From the NCBI GenBank assembly GCA_937921035.1, contig CALEUL010000004.1, positions 1 to 44,037 on the forward strand: 44,037 bases of DNA. Reading direction: 5' to 3'. Of this stretch, positions 7,360 to 16,690 are shown piece after piece; positions within the stretch are counted from its first letter, which is position 1, and every line of letters starts with the position of its first letter. Source of the DNA: an uncultured Porphyromonadaceae bacterium (GTDB lineage: Bacteria; Bacteroidota; Bacteroidia; Bacteroidales; Muribaculaceae). A program made the position numbers and the translations under genes. The notes under the pieces were generated by a model that was not told the origin of the DNA, did not search any database, and worked only from the letters and a program-made list of their open reading frames with translations.

Positions 7360-9036
7360 TTATGCTCCGGCCGGCTTGTGTGCGGCATCGCCGGTACGGA
7401 TTGCCACACGGCGAATCTTTCCTGAAATTGTTTTTGGGAGTTCTTTCACAAATTCTATTATGCGAGGATATTTGTAAGGCGCCGTCATTCGCCGAACGTG
7501 CGCCTGAATTTCGCGCACGAGCGCGTCGTTGGCACGGCCGAGATATTCTTTGGCAAGCACAATTGTAGCCTTGACGATCTGTCCGCGAACTTCGTCGGGG
7601 ACCGCAGTAACGGCACACTCAACAACGGCAGGATGGGTAAGGCATGCGCTCTCGACCTCGAATGGACCAATCCGATAGCCTGACGATTTTATCACGTCGT
7701 CCTTACGGCTTACAAACCACATGTATCCGTCTTTGTCGCGGTATGCGATATCTTTTGTGTGATATACACCGTTGTGCCATGCGTTGTTTGTCATCTCCTC
7801 GTCGTGGAGGTATTCGCGGAAGAGTCCTGCGGGTTTGTCTCGGCGGTTGGCGTAGATAACGATTTCGCCGTTCGTACCGTCGGGCACGGGCTTGCCGTTA
7901 TCGTCGACAATATCAATATTGTAGAGAGGATTCGGGACTCCCATCGAACCGGGACGCGCCTCAATCCAGGGGAATGTACCGATAGTAAGAGTTGTCTCTG
8001 TCTGTCCGAAGCCTTCGCGCAATTCAATTCCGGTAAGTTCTTTCCATTTATCGAACACCGACGGATTGAGTGCCTCTCCAGCGATTGTGCAGCGCTTGAG
8101 GGCCGAAAGGTCGTAGGCGGCGATATCCTCGCGGATGAGGAAGCGGAAAACGGTTGGAGGCGCACAGAACGATTCGATATGATATCGAGCCATTATCTCG
8201 AGCAGATCGGCGGGGACGAACTTGTCGAAGTCGTACACAAAGACGTCGGCCCCGCATATCCACTGACCGTAGAGCTTTCCCCAGGCAGCTTTACCCCAGC
8301 CGGTATCGGCGAGTGTGAGGTGCAGTTCGCCGGGTTTAAGACAGTGCCAGAACGCAGCAGTTACGATATGGCCCAAAGGATACGTGAAATCGTGCGCCAC
8401 CATCTTCGGCTCGCCGGACGTACCGGATGTAAAATACAAAAGCATGATATCATCGTTGTTGTTTACATGCCTTGGACGGCGGAAAGGAGGAGCGGAAGCT
8501 ACGCCTTTATCGAAATCGAGCCACCCCTCGGGGACGCATGGCCCAGTGGAAACGAGATGCTGCACTCCGATGCTTAAAGGGTTTGCTTCGTTGATATGCT
8601 CAGTCATATCCTTGTCGCCGGCGGCGATAATCATCTTTATATTTGCCAACTTAACCCGATAGCGAATGTCCTCGGCAGTCAGGAGGTGCGTTGCAGGAAT
8701 GGCTATAGCACCAAGTTTATGCAGGGCAAGTATGGCCGTCCAGAACTGCCAGTGCCTTTTGAGCATAAGCATAACAGGTGTACCTTTGCCAACGCCAAGG
8801 CTCTGAAGCCATGCCGCCGTGCTGTCGGAGAGGCGTTTGAGGTCGGAAAAAGTGAAACGTTTTTCCGCACCGGCGGGGTTTGTCCAGAGCAAAGCTTCCC
8901 GATCGGGTTCTTCGCTGGCCCATGCGTCGACAACATCGTAGGCAAAGTTAAAGTTGTCGGGTATATTGAGCTTGAAATTATCTGCAAAGTCGGAATAGCT
9001 CTTAAAATCGGTTCTGTTTGTGAAACGTTCAATCAT
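7360..9036 (-). CDS. AMP-forming acyl-CoA synthetase (medium-chain ACS type)
   Basis: A 558-residue ANL-superfamily enzyme, cytosolic, activating a carboxylic acid with ATP and then forming the CoA thioester. Family motifs are intact: the phosphate-binding loop YFTSGTSGEPKMV near 196-208, the GFGQTETT adenylate motif near 336-343, the hinge region YHTKDIAYRDKDGYMWF and SRKDDVIKSSGYRIGP, and the C-terminal catalytic lysine in LPKTISGKIRR. The start at 9036 (MIERFTNRTD) is chosen over a much longer frame that reads through the non-coding upstream region. The pattern is closest to medium-chain or broad-specificity acyl-CoA synthetases rather than acetyl-CoA synthetase (length about 650). It is monocistronic; neighbours give no hint of the acid used. 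Confidence 0.85.
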   Translation of the reverse strand: MIERFTNRTDFKSYSDFADNFKLNIPDNFNFAYDVVDAWASEEPDREALLWTNPAGAEKRFTFSDLKRLSDSTAAWLQSLGVGKGTPVMLMLKRHWQFWTAILALHKLGAIAIPATHLLTAEDIRYRVKLANIKMIIAAGDKDMTEHINEANPLSIGVQHLVSTGPCVPEGWLDFDKGVASAPPFRRPRHVNNNDDIMLLYFTSGTSGEPKMVAHDFTYPLGHIVTAAFWHCLKPGELHLTLADTGWGKAAWGKLYGQWICGADVFVYDFDKFVPADLLEIMARYHIESFCAPPTVFRFLIREDIAAYDLSALKRCTIAGEALNPSVFDKWKELTGIELREGFGQTETTLTIGTFPWIEARPGSMGVPNPLYNIDIVDDNGKPVPDGTNGEIVIYANRRDKPAGLFREYLHDEEMTNNAWHNGVYHTKDIAYRDKDGYMWFVSRKDDVIKSSGYRIGPFEVESACLTHPAVVECAVTAVPDEVRGQIVKATIVLAKEYLGRANDALVREIQAHVRRMTAPYKYPRIIEFVKELPKTISGKIRRVAIRTGDAAHKPAGA

Positions 9037-9071
9037 AATAATTACCTGTTTTGTTTGTACCAGTTGTTTCG

Positions 9072-9085
9072 CCACAAAAATGTGG
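9072..9085. promoter_or_regulatory. Inverted repeat CCACA-N4-TGTGG upstream of the acyl-CoA synthetase
   Basis: A 5-bp inverted repeat around four A/T bases lies about 36 bases upstream of the start. On the minus strand it overlaps a CATTTTTG sequence, one base off the TAnnTTTG -7 consensus, so a bound protein would block the promoter. This is a weak, short match. The remaining gene-free stretch 9086-9228 is A/T-rich with nothing else recognised. Confidence 0.3.
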
Positions 9086-9228
9086 ATTATGCAGCTACCT
9101 AAATAATGAATGTTACATACTGTTTGGAAATATTCTCGTATATAACGTCCGCAAGTTATAAAAAGATTTTTAAACGCCCAAATAATTTGCAATTTTAAAG
9201 CTATGTTTAATTTTATGCTTACATAATG

Positions 9229-9262
9229 CAAGGAGGGCGCCGGATAACCGGCGCCCTCCTTG
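9229..9262 (-). terminator. Terminator hairpin after the PUL1 GH3 gene
   Basis: A perfect 15-bp GC-rich stem (9229-9243 with 9248-9262) closes a 4-base ATAA loop, 21 bases beyond the GH3 stop. The T-tract on the minus strand is weak, but the stem is strong enough to end the PUL1 operon transcript. Confidence 0.75.
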
Positions 9263-9283
9263 AACGACTTATGATTAAGTGGG

Positions 9284-11527
9284 TTATTTAACGTTGAAAC
9301 GGATTTTAGAACGGATGTCGGCCGACGAAGCCCCCAGGAGCGCCTCGAAAGCACCGGGTTCGCAGACCCATTCGTGCCTGTCGGCATCGAAGTAGCTTAA
9401 ATCGGGACGAGTAATGGTGAATGTAACGTCCTTAGTCTCGCCAGGAGCCAGAGAAACCTTGCGGAAGCCTTTCAGTTCCTTAACAGGACGGTCTACCGAG
9501 GATTTGAGGTCTGCGATATATAGCTGCACAATCTCTTTACCCTCGCGAGAGCCGGTGTTTGTAACGGGAATTGTTACTGAGAAAGTATCGTCGGGCGCGC
9601 CTTCTTTCTTGTCGATGGCAGCCTTACCGTATTTGAAAGTAGTGTAGCTTAAACCGTGTCCGAACGGGAAAGTCGGTTTGAGTTTATTCTTATCAATGAA
9701 ACGATAGCCGACATAAATTCCTTCGTTGTACGGAATGTCCATAATGTCCTCTCCGAGGGCACCCTTAGCGGGATGTCCGGGATATTCGCCGAGTTTGTGC
9801 GCACCGCACTGGTCGAGCGAAGCATAAAGGGTATAGGGCATTTTTCCGCTCGGGTTGACGTCGCCGAACAGCACAGATGCGATTGCGTTTCCGGTTTCGT
9901 TTCCGAGATACCATTCCTGCACGACAGCAGGCACCTTGGCAACCCAGGGCATTGCAACGCCAGTACCGCTTATGTTAATGACAACGGTGTTCGGGTTTGC
10001 AGCCGCGATAGCCTCGATGAGTTCGTTCTGTCCGTAAGGGAGGTCGTATGTTTCACGGTCGGAGTCCTCGGCATCCTGATGGGCGCTTTTGTTCAGACCG
10101 CCGAAGAAAAGGACAATGTCGGCATCACGTGCAACCTTCACAGCTTCGTCGCGAAGTTGCTCGGGCGAACGCGAGTCCTGGAGGTTCTGTCCGGTAACGA
10201 CACCGTTATATTCACCTGAAGGATCCCCCACATAGCCTCGTGCATACACAATTTCAGCGTTGTTTCCGACGCGCTTGCGGATACCGTCGAGCGGGGTGAT
10301 TTCGTAGCGAGCCTTAAGCGATGAAGAACCACCGCCGACAGTCATCATCTTTATGGCATTTTCGCCGATTACGGCAATTTTCTTTGTTTTACCGAGGTCT
10401 ACGGGAAGGATATTTCCCTCGTTCCGGAGGAGAACGATACCCTCCTGTCCCACTTGGCGGCAAGCGGCTACGTGCTCGTCGGAACCCATAGAGCCGAAAG
10501 GACGGTTACGGTTCATAGTGGTACGGAACGTGAGTCGGAGGACACGACGCACTTTGTCGTCGAGCTCGTCGGTTGAATATGTACCGTCCTGAATACCTTT
10601 CAGGTAAGGCTCGGCCAGGAAATAATTGTCGTAAGCGTTGGAATGGCCGTTAGAAAGGCCATTAGTCCATGAGCCAAATTCCATGTCGAGGCCACCCGTT
10701 ATAGCAGTACGAGTGTCGTGAACGGCACCCCAGTCGGAGATAACAGCCCCGTCCCAGTTCCATTCGCCTTTAAGAATCTGATTCATCAGAATCGGATTAT
10801 AGCTTGCGTGCTCGCCACGGAAAAGGTTATAACCTCCCATAAACGACCAAGCGTTTCCCTCTGTTGCGGCAGCCTTGAATGCAGGCAGATATATTTCGTA
10901 TAGAGTTCTGTCGTCGACGATAGGATTTGATGTGTGGCGGTTAATTTCGTTGTTGTTGAGCGCGAAATGCTTTACGCACACGGCCACGCCGTTGTCCTGT
11001 ACACCCTTAACGTATGGAACGGCAAGACGTGCGGCAAGATACGGGTCCTCACCCATGTACTCGAAATTTCGGCCGTTGAGTGGAGTTCGGAAAATATTTA
11101 TACCAGGTCCGAGCAGCACGCTTTTGTTACGGAAACGAGCTTCCTCGCCGATGGTTTTGCCATACAGTTCTGCCATTTCGGGATTCCAGGTTGCAGCGAG
11201 TGCGGTAAGCGAAGGCATAGCTGTGCAAGAGTCGTTGGTCCAGCCAGCCTGCTTCCATTTATCCCACAGCACCTCCGGGCGAACACCCATAGGACCGTCG
11301 GTACACCACAATTCAGGAATACCCAACCTGGGTACACCTGGAGCGCTGAATTTGGACTGAGCGTGGATAATATTAATCTTTTCACGCAACGTCATACGAG
11401 AGAGAGCATCCTCTACCCTCTCCTCGATAGGTTTGGTATCGTCGAGATAAACAGGCGTTGCAGCCTGCATAAACTGAGACACCGAAGCAAGAACGAGACC
11501 TGCAAGAATGTGTTTGATGTGGATCAT
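9284..11527 (-). CDS. GH3 family beta-glucosidase, periplasmic (PUL1)
   Basis: A 747-residue glycoside hydrolase family 3 enzyme, expected to remove terminal beta-linked glucose from imported oligosaccharides. The signal peptide (MIHIKHILAGLVLASVSQFMQA) has no lipobox, which suggests a soluble periplasmic enzyme. The N-terminal TIM-barrel carries KHFALNNNEINRH and the nucleophile D265 in VISDWGAVHD. The alpha/beta sandwich domain includes DSDRETYDLP, a likely acid/base region, and a fibronectin III-like domain closes the protein (about 655-747). The ATG at 11527 is chosen because the longer frame runs back through a terminator hairpin. As the last gene of PUL1 it matches the position of the GH3 in the known beta-1,6-glucan locus. 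It is separated from the upstream gene by a hairpin that could lower its expression. Confidence 0.9.
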   Translation of the reverse strand: MIHIKHILAGLVLASVSQFMQAATPVYLDDTKPIEERVEDALSRMTLREKINIIHAQSKFSAPGVPRLGIPELWCTDGPMGVRPEVLWDKWKQAGWTNDSCTAMPSLTALAATWNPEMAELYGKTIGEEARFRNKSVLLGPGINIFRTPLNGRNFEYMGEDPYLAARLAVPYVKGVQDNGVAVCVKHFALNNNEINRHTSNPIVDDRTLYEIYLPAFKAAATEGNAWSFMGGYNLFRGEHASYNPILMNQILKGEWNWDGAVISDWGAVHDTRTAITGGLDMEFGSWTNGLSNGHSNAYDNYFLAEPYLKGIQDGTYSTDELDDKVRRVLRLTFRTTMNRNRPFGSMGSDEHVAACRQVGQEGIVLLRNEGNILPVDLGKTKKIAVIGENAIKMMTVGGGSSSLKARYEITPLDGIRKRVGNNAEIVYARGYVGDPSGEYNGVVTGQNLQDSRSPEQLRDEAVKVARDADIVLFFGGLNKSAHQDAEDSDRETYDLPYGQNELIEAIAAANPNTVVINISGTGVAMPWVAKVPAVVQEWYLGNETGNAIASVLFGDVNPSGKMPYTLYASLDQCGAHKLGEYPGHPAKGALGEDIMDIPYNEGIYVGYRFIDKNKLKPTFPFGHGLSYTTFKYGKAAIDKKEGAPDDTFSVTIPVTNTGSREGKEIVQLYIADLKSSVDRPVKELKGFRKVSLAPGETKDVTFTITRPDLSYFDADRHEWVCEPGAFEALLGASSADIRSKIRFNVK

Positions 11528-11544
11528 GATAATATATAAAAAAA

Positions 11545-11575
11545 GGCACCGGAGGCTGGCCAGCCATCCGGTGCC
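11545..11575 (-). terminator. Intra-operon terminator-like hairpin between lipoprotein and GH3 genes
   Basis: GGCACCGGA (11545-11553) pairs perfectly with 11567-11575, and the inner GGCT/AGCC arms extend the stem. On the minus strand the hairpin is followed by a run of seven T. It lies in the 56-base gap between the glycan-binding lipoprotein stop and the GH3 start, so it would be a partial terminator inside the operon, or the 3' end of the upstream transcript. Confidence 0.75.
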
Positions 11576-11583
11576 GACATAAA

Positions 11584-13608
11584 TTAAAGTTTTACCATAT
11601 TGATTGTACCGTTCTCGATACCAGCAGAAAGATCGACAGTAAGGCGATATGTAGCGCCTTGCTCGAGCTGAGCGCCATCGGCAAGCTCGAAGTTGCCGGT
11701 GTTCTTGAGCAGTTTGTCGGTGTCGCCAGTCATACGGAGAGCGTCCTGAGCGAATTCGCCGCCCCATCCGTCCTGATGGAAGAACTTGAACGACAGATAG
11801 TCGAAGCGGAAGCGGTCGCCAATGGAAGAACCGTTTTCAGGGCCAGCGTTGCCAGTGAACTGGTAAACGCCGGGAGCTATCTGTGCGAGGCAGTAAGCCT
11901 GTCCGGGATTCCAACCGAACTGACCAGACATTGAAGGTGAACCAACGCCCCATCCCATCATCCACAAAGCACCAGTACCGTCGGGGTTGAGAGTGAGTTC
12001 GGAACCGTCGGCAGCGACCATCTTAGCACTGAGCGTGCCGTTGAGCTTGTCGAGAACCACGTTGTAGTGTCCGGAAACGGGAAGGAAGGAAATAGAGAAA
12101 GCGTCCTCGTCGAATTTGAAATAATCGGGATCGCAATAGAGCTCGTCGAGCGCCGTGAACTCGCGGAAAGAGAGTACGGAGTTCTGGTCGAGGTCTATAA
12201 CGGTGGAGTAGATGTTATTGTCGGAGGTAGACATCTTCTGGTTGTTGAGATAGATGGGACGCTCCTCAAATTCCTGCTCGCCGGCAAAATCGACGGTCAT
12301 GATTGCATCGTGGATGCCCTGGGTGAGGTCGAGGGTGATAACGTACACGCCGTTGTCCTGGAGAACGACACCGTCCTGCAGGAACAGGTTGCCGTTGTCG
12401 TGGCCATTGTCGCCGGTGCCTACGCCGATAAGATCGCTCTTGGACACGAGGTCGGCGCCGGTGAGCTCAACGCCCCAGCCCATCTGGCCGAAGAACTTGA
12501 AGTTGATGCCGTTGGTGGCGATGGTCTTGCCGCCCACAACAGTAATCTGATATGTCTTTTCGCCCGTGGGAGCCATGCACAGAGCCTTCCCTGTAGTCCA
12601 GCCCACCTCGTTGCCGAGCGAGGGATGGCCAATGCCTTCGCCGATAATCCATGCGGCGCCGGTGCCGTCCTCGTTGAGGGTTGCGGCGTTGCTGCCGTCG
12701 AGCTTGTACACGCGGAAGTATTTCAGCTTGGTGTCGGCGATGATGCGGTAGTTGCCGGCGTAGGCGTTGAAGGTGAGTGTGCCGTCGGCGTTGCGGGTGA
12801 AGTAGTCAGGGTTGATCCACCATTCGCCGAAAGCGGGGAAGCCGTCGGGGGTAATGGTGTCGCCCTTGGACAGGGTCATGTCTATCGACGATGTTGTCTC
12901 GTCGATGGCCTCGAGGCGCTGGCCGTTGAGGGTGAGCACCACGAAGGGCGAACCCTCGAAGGTGAAGGTGTTGAACGAGATGGTGTAGCGGCCGGGGGCC
13001 GAGTTCGAGAAGGGAATGCTGCCTTCGGCATAGGGCTTGATTTCGCTGCCTTCGTAGCCGAACACAATCTCGTTGCCGTTCTCGCCCATAGCGGGAGCCA
13101 CAATCTTACCCTTTAATTCAGCGGGGAAGCGCTGCGTAACGGAGTAGACGTAGTCCTCGCCGCGGCTCATGGTGTACTCGGTGCCGTCGTCGGCGCGCAG
13201 AATCAGCGAGGGATATGCCGGGTGCTTGATGTTCACCTTATATATCTTCTCCGTGGTGGTGAAGTGGATATTCTGGAGCGTCAGGCGCAGGGTTGCCTGA
13301 GCGTCGGGAATATTGGCGTAGTAGGGAACATAGATTTTGTCGCTGTAGTCGGCGCCGCTCACCTTGGTGCGGATAACCTTCTCGCTCACCATCTCGTCGC
13401 CGAAGTAAAGTTCGGCGTGGATGGTGGACAGAGGCACGTCGGTATCCGTTGCCTTGATGGTGAACGACAGGCTGTCGCCGAAGCAGGCGTTTTCCAGGTT
13501 TCCGGTGATATCCATCGTGGGATTGCCGGGTAGCCACTCGTTGTCGTTGCAGGCCGTCGTCAGGGCTGCGCAGGCAAGCACGAGGGCTGCTGTTTTTATG
13601 TGTTTCAT
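11584..13608 (-). CDS. Surface glycan-binding lipoprotein, SusE/F-positioned, with two tandem modules (PUL1)
   Basis: A 674-residue lipoprotein (lipobox cysteine C20 in ALTTAC) with no hydrolase motif. After an immunoglobulin-like N-terminal region (about 30-140) there are two clearly related modules offset by about 228 residues. Module 1 starts near 255 (WWINPDYF, then LNEDGTGAAWIIGEGIGHPS and GWTTGKALC). Module 2 starts near 480 (LYCDPDYF, then LNPDGTGALWMMGWGVGSPS and GWNPGQAYC). Conserved aromatic pairs and FKFF-x-Q-x-GWG in both suggest two similar carbohydrate-binding sites. Position between GH30 and GH3 in a SusC/SusD operon matches the surface glycan-binding protein of the beta-1,6-glucan locus. 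Its role is probably to hold polysaccharide at the cell surface for the GH30. Domain family numbers were not assigned. Confidence 0.8.
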   Translation of the reverse strand: MKHIKTAALVLACAALTTACNDNEWLPGNPTMDITGNLENACFGDSLSFTIKATDTDVPLSTIHAELYFGDEMVSEKVIRTKVSGADYSDKIYVPYYANIPDAQATLRLTLQNIHFTTTEKIYKVNIKHPAYPSLILRADDGTEYTMSRGEDYVYSVTQRFPAELKGKIVAPAMGENGNEIVFGYEGSEIKPYAEGSIPFSNSAPGRYTISFNTFTFEGSPFVVLTLNGQRLEAIDETTSSIDMTLSKGDTITPDGFPAFGEWWINPDYFTRNADGTLTFNAYAGNYRIIADTKLKYFRVYKLDGSNAATLNEDGTGAAWIIGEGIGHPSLGNEVGWTTGKALCMAPTGEKTYQITVVGGKTIATNGINFKFFGQMGWGVELTGADLVSKSDLIGVGTGDNGHDNGNLFLQDGVVLQDNGVYVITLDLTQGIHDAIMTVDFAGEQEFEERPIYLNNQKMSTSDNNIYSTVIDLDQNSVLSFREFTALDELYCDPDYFKFDEDAFSISFLPVSGHYNVVLDKLNGTLSAKMVAADGSELTLNPDGTGALWMMGWGVGSPSMSGQFGWNPGQAYCLAQIAPGVYQFTGNAGPENGSSIGDRFRFDYLSFKFFHQDGWGGEFAQDALRMTGDTDKLLKNTGNFELADGAQLEQGATYRLTVDLSAGIENGTINMVKL

Positions 13609-13636
13609 ATTGATTAGTTCGGGTTTAGAATGTTAG

Positions 13637-15133
13637 TTATTTCCATGCCACCGACACGGCGCTGTTGCCGGGAATGGTTACGGGGAAATGATGTGTGCCG
13701 TCGTCGAGAACGATACGCACATCGTTAGTCTTGGAGTTGCTCAGCACCACGGCGTAGCTGTTGTCCGGGTTGCGGAAGGCTGTGTAGGTAAGACCTGCAG
13801 TAGTAAAGCCTTTGGTACCTATACGCACGGCATCGGGCTGCACCACACTGCTCATGTGAGCGATGATGTAGTAATGCGAGTTACGGCTCAGCTTGGTGTA
13901 GTCGCGGTTTATGTCGACTGCGCCGTAGCATGTCTGGCATCCACCGGGACGGTTGGGACCCTTGTCGGCGTCGAGCATCAGGTTCCATACAATCACGCCC
14001 TTGCACCAGCGGTTCACGGTACCGAGAGCCACGTACTCCATGTCCTCGGTGAGACGCTTGTTCAGATTCTGGCCGTCGTTCCATGTGCCGATAGATGTTT
14101 CGGTGAATACGAGGTCCATGCCCGGGGTGGCGTTATGCACAACGGTAAGCTCGTCGATATTGCCGCCATAGTTGTGATAGGCAGCGCCGTCGAGATACTG
14201 CTTCGCGTCGGGATCGGCATATATCTTTGTAGGATATCCGCTCTGCGACGAGATGTTGTCGTAGTTGTAGTTATGGTCGAAAGCATATACCTTGGTATCG
14301 AGACCGGCAGCCTTGAGCGCCGGGCCGAGGCCATTCTTGATGAAGTCGCGTTCTTCCTCCCAGCCCATGTACATGGATGCGCTGTTTCCGCGGTTGAGAG
14401 GCTCGTTCTGCGGAGTTACGGAATAGATTTTTATTCCGTTGTCGGCCATAGCCTGGATCCACTTTGCAAAGTATTTGCCATAATCGGCGTAATACTTGGG
14501 ATTGAGCTGGCCCGACGTCCATTCGTTGTGGGGCTTGAGGTCGGTGAGATTGTTCACCTTCATCCAGCGTGGAGCTGTCCAGGGAGTACCCATTATCTTG
14601 AGATCGGGATTAATCGCCAAAATCTCCTTGAGGATGGGTATGATATAACGTGTATCCTCGCCGGAAAGAGCGAAGTTCTCGATTCCCTCCTTGTCGCAAC
14701 AGGTGAACTCGCTGAGCGAAAAGTCGCTGCAACCGATAGAAATACGCACGTAGCTGAAACCGTATCCGTTCTCGGGCGAGAAAGTGAGTTCGAGGAAGTC
14801 CTTGCGGTCGTCGGGCTTCATCTGCATCAGGTTATAGCATGTGCTGCCGGTGATTGCGGCGCCGAAGCCGTCCATAGTCTGGAACTGTTCCTCCGGGAGG
14901 AGGCGTACCGTGGAAGGCGACATATTGTCGACGGTGCTGAAGTTCACCCACGTTTCGTCGAGGTCGCGGGAGCGGTTGCCGGTGGTGGTGATAACACGCA
15001 CGTCGCCGGTAACGGCAGGTACATCCGGAGTGGGGTCGGGAACGGGTACGTTATTTTTGTTGTCGTCGCCGCAAGAAATCATCATTGCGCAGGCGACAAA
15101 AGCGGAAGTTAATAACACGGTTTTTCTGATCAT
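13637..15133 (-). CDS. GH30 family endo-beta-1,6-glucanase-like lipoprotein (PUL1)
   Basis: A 498-residue glycoside hydrolase family 30 enzyme, most like subfamily 3. A lipobox (C21 in AMMISC) and a short proline-rich linker (VPVPDPTPDVP) precede the catalytic barrel, so it is a surface lipoprotein. Visible signatures are MDGFGAAITGS near 88-98, GTPWTAPRWMK, the acid/base E244 in VTPQNEPLN, and the nucleophile E345 in VFTETSIG. A C-terminal beta-sandwich (about 430-498) ends with NSAVSVAWK. Known GH30_3 members of gut Bacteroidetes are endo-beta-1,6-glucanases; that specificity is inferred here from gene order. It lies 13 bases downstream of susD and 28 bases upstream of the glycan-binding lipoprotein gene, within one operon. 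Glucosylceramidase-like or xylanase activity is a less likely alternative. Confidence 0.88.
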   Translation of the reverse strand: MIRKTVLLTSAFVACAMMISCGDDNKNNVPVPDPTPDVPAVTGDVRVITTTGNRSRDLDETWVNFSTVDNMSPSTVRLLPEEQFQTMDGFGAAITGSTCYNLMQMKPDDRKDFLELTFSPENGYGFSYVRISIGCSDFSLSEFTCCDKEGIENFALSGEDTRYIIPILKEILAINPDLKIMGTPWTAPRWMKVNNLTDLKPHNEWTSGQLNPKYYADYGKYFAKWIQAMADNGIKIYSVTPQNEPLNRGNSASMYMGWEEERDFIKNGLGPALKAAGLDTKVYAFDHNYNYDNISSQSGYPTKIYADPDAKQYLDGAAYHNYGGNIDELTVVHNATPGMDLVFTETSIGTWNDGQNLNKRLTEDMEYVALGTVNRWCKGVIVWNLMLDADKGPNRPGGCQTCYGAVDINRDYTKLSRNSHYYIIAHMSSVVQPDAVRIGTKGFTTAGLTYTAFRNPDNSYAVVLSNSKTNDVRIVLDDGTHHFPVTIPGNSAVSVAWK

Positions 15134-15146
15134 AGATTATTATAAA

Positions 15147-16676
15147 TTAGTATCCCGGATTCTGCTTTACGTTGGGATTGGTGTCGAGCACGCTCTGAGG
15201 TATAGGCAGAAGATAGGAATTGATGGTATATGGTACAGCCAGAGGCAAACGGCCCGGGTCGTTGCGCTGTGCGGCGGCCATAGCGTCCTCTACAAGATTT
15301 AGGCGAACGAGGTCGTACCAGCGCTCGCCTTCGCACGCGAGTTCGAGACGGCGTTCGTTTACATAAACGTTGAAGAGTGTCTCTTTATTGCTTCTTTCAG
15401 CATTTGTTAACTTTCTGACACCTGCACGTGTACGTATGCGGTCGATAATATCGGCAGCGGCGCCCAAATCAGGAGTATTGCCGTTGATAAGAGCCTCGGC
15501 CTTGAGGAGGAGGAGGTCATCGTAACGGAGGAAGTATACATTGCTGTAGCCCGAGCGTACCTTATACATGAAAGCGTAGTTGTCGGAAGGATAGTAGTTG
15601 CTCCAGCCGCACTCGTAGTAAACTACAGTCTGTTCTTTGCGCTGAGTGTCGCCAAGAGCGTCGAAAGCAGCGATGAGATCGCGCGAAGGAGTGATCCACT
15701 TGGCCCATGTGAAGCTATAGTCCCAGTCCTCGAGAGGACGTCCGTACATCCACGATGCCCAGTTGCCAGAACCTACGGGATACTGACATTCGAGAATGGA
15801 TTCCTTGCAGTTTGTATACAGCGGAGTCGCAGTAAAACCGTCTTTCACAGGGCCGTCGATATTGAACAGATCACCATAGGCGGGCATAAGGTCATATCCT
15901 GCAGCCGTAAGCTGGTCCACATATTCGATAACTTTTGCATAGTCGCGCACGGGTTTTTCGGCATACACTTTTGCAAGAATGGCGCGAGCCACGTCTTTGC
16001 TGAAGCGTGTTTTATCGCCGTTGCCGTCGGGTGCATACAGAAGGGCGTCGTTGAGGTCTTTGAGGATGTATTCGTAAGCCTCGGCCTCGGTGTTCTGTGC
16101 CGGGAAATAGCTCTCGTAAGATTCGGAAATGTTTTCGGATGTTATATCCTTGGGTACGGTTGTTATGACAGGGATGTTACCCCACATGCGAACCATACGG
16201 AACCATATGAATGCACGCAGAATCTCGGCCTGCGCACGCATCGTGTTTATTTCGGCCTCGGTGAGGCTGTTGTCGGCAACCTGGCCCACACCTACAATAA
16301 ATTTTGTGCATCGGGCGGCCTGCAGCATGTAGTAATCCCAGTCGCGGTTAACGCAAAGGGTTGTGCCGTTGAGGTCGTTTGTGGCGGGATCCACAACTTC
16401 CGAGCCGGTTGTACCTGCATAAGCGTTGTCGCTGTGAACGTCGCCGATAAGCAGATGGTCGAGCTGCCAGAAATTCTGATTGCCTTTAAAATCGTTGTAT
16501 AGGCCGAGAAGCGCGCTTTCTGCGTCGGAGCGGTTTGCGTAGATCACTTCTTCTTCCTGATTTTCGATGCCTTCGGTAAGGTCGGAGTAGTCGCTGACGG
16601 GGCTGTAGTCCAGATCGCAGGAAGCCGCCATCAGGGAAAGGGCGAGTGCGCCACTTAATATATATTTGTTATTCAT
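15147..16676 (-). CDS. SusD/RagB-family outer-membrane lipoprotein (PUL1)
   Basis: A 509-residue SusD homologue, the lid of the SusC transporter that captures oligosaccharides. The lipobox is C20 (SLMAASC). The helical TPR-like core includes the family segments AQAEILRAFIWFRMVRMWGN near 148-167 and LLLLKAEALINGNTPDLGAAADIIDRIRTRAG in the last third. It ends with the usual SusD tail (YLLPIPQSVLDTNPNVKQNPGY). It starts 14 bases after the SusC stop and is followed 13 bases on by GH30, so SusC, SusD and GH30 are translated from one transcript. Confidence 0.93.
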   Translation of the reverse strand: MNNKYILSGALALSLMAASCDLDYSPVSDYSDLTEGIENQEEEVIYANRSDAESALLGLYNDFKGNQNFWQLDHLLIGDVHSDNAYAGTTGSEVVDPATNDLNGTTLCVNRDWDYYMLQAARCTKFIVGVGQVADNSLTEAEINTMRAQAEILRAFIWFRMVRMWGNIPVITTVPKDITSENISESYESYFPAQNTEAEAYEYILKDLNDALLYAPDGNGDKTRFSKDVARAILAKVYAEKPVRDYAKVIEYVDQLTAAGYDLMPAYGDLFNIDGPVKDGFTATPLYTNCKESILECQYPVGSGNWASWMYGRPLEDWDYSFTWAKWITPSRDLIAAFDALGDTQRKEQTVVYYECGWSNYYPSDNYAFMYKVRSGYSNVYFLRYDDLLLLKAEALINGNTPDLGAAADIIDRIRTRAGVRKLTNAERSNKETLFNVYVNERRLELACEGERWYDLVRLNLVEDAMAAAQRNDPGRLPLAVPYTINSYLLPIPQSVLDTNPNVKQNPGY

Positions 16677-16690
16677 GATGTTTGCTGATA

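Noticed and set aside
9037..9387. Upstream extension of the acyl-CoA synthetase to 9387
   Set aside because: It runs through an A/T-rich intergenic region and the terminator of the PUL1 operon; the enzyme family starts near MIERF at 9036.
11528..11767. An 80-codon N-terminal extension of the PUL1 GH3
   Set aside because: It crosses a terminator hairpin and the end of the upstream gene; the ATG at 11527 starts a normal signal peptide.
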